Positions 5,832 through 5,879 of a stretch of DNA of 5,879 nt are shown here, piece after piece. The translations under genes and the position numbers were made by a program. The notes under the pieces are model-generated. The model saw only the letters and a list, made by a program, of their open reading frames with translations. It ran no database searches and had not been told where the DNA came from. The stretch covers positions 1-5,879 of the forward strand of contig JAIBJP010000094.1 in the NCBI GenBank assembly GCA_020029625.1, written 5' to 3'. The DNA is from Actinomycetota bacterium. GTDB taxonomy: Bacteria > Actinomycetota > Thermoleophilia > Gaiellales > Gaiellaceae. How positions within the stretch are numbered: the first letter of the stretch is position 1; every line of letters starts with the position of its first letter.

Positions 5832-5849
5832 CCGAGGACACAGCCTCGG
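5832..5849. repeat. Second inverted repeat next to the strong stem-loop
   Basis: CCGAGG (5832-5837) and CCTCGG (5844-5849) form a 6-bp stem with a 6-base loop ACACAG, starting 3 bases after the larger hairpin. The sequence ACCGAGG occurs twice (5780-5786 and 5831-5837), so the single CCTCGG could pair with either copy. Confidence 0.4.
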
Positions 5850-5879
5850 GGCGAGCGGCGCGCCTCCGGCGGCACAGAT

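Larger units (their letters stand above)
5735..5879. other. Structured 145-base region with no supported gene
   Basis: No reading frame here has both a credible start and recognisable protein character, although two plus-strand frames stay open to the edge. AGGAGG at 5733-5738 overlaps the preceding stop; the only close start (TTG 5741) is just 2 bases away, too close for normal use. The region instead contains several inverted repeats. It could be the start of a structured RNA, a leader, or a gene cut by the window edge. Confidence 0.4.

Noticed and set aside
5825..5879. GGGGGCGACC resembling the 5' end of tmRNA
   Set aside because: The conserved tmRNA continuation around GGATTCGAC is absent, and the following bases form a different hairpin.
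5741..5879. Possible partial gene from TTG 5741 running off the right edge
   Set aside because: The AGGAGG is only 2 bases before the TTG, the translation has no recognisable motif, and the strong hairpins argue against it.

Overview
The window is GC-rich, with strong G/C preference at third codon positions, two GTG starts and a Cys-lipobox lipoprotein. This suggests a high-GC bacterium, most likely an actinobacterial lineage (for example Thermoleophilia/Gaiellales- or Rubrobacter-like). That placement is an impression from composition and protein style, not a computed result.

Left part (1-824, minus strand): a TetR-family repressor gene overlaps by 8 bases the start of an enoyl-CoA hydratase/isomerase (crotonase) gene, which runs off the left edge. 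The overlap points to one transcript.

Control region (825-933): a divergent intergenic region holds a near-consensus sigma-70-type promoter (TTGACC, 17-base spacer, TCTAAT) firing rightward. A perfect 18-bp palindrome made of doubled TGAC units lies exactly at the predicted transcription start. It is the obvious candidate operator for the adjacent TetR protein and may control both directions.

Centre (934-4999): a complete ABC importer of the spermidine/putrescine (Pot) type. The substrate-binding lipoprotein, a PotB/H-type permease and a PotC/I-type permease are in one plus-strand operon. The PotA-type ATPase is encoded on the opposite strand, tail to tail, and its stop codon overlaps the stop of the second permease within CTAG. 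The binding protein keeps the overall PotD fold signature, but several positions that align by eye with polyamine-contacting residues of E. coli PotD differ, so the substrate may not be a classical polyamine.

Right part (5000-5879): a 48-base divergent gap separates the ATPase gene from an unrecognised four-helix membrane protein with a charged helical tail (5048-5734). The last 145 bases have no supported gene but contain strong inverted repeats.

Working model (inference): the TetR protein senses a metabolite, possibly a CoA-linked one given its crotonase partner, and derepresses uptake of a related amine or small organic cation. The ATPase appears to be expressed separately. I see no mobile element, CRISPR array, tRNA or rRNA.
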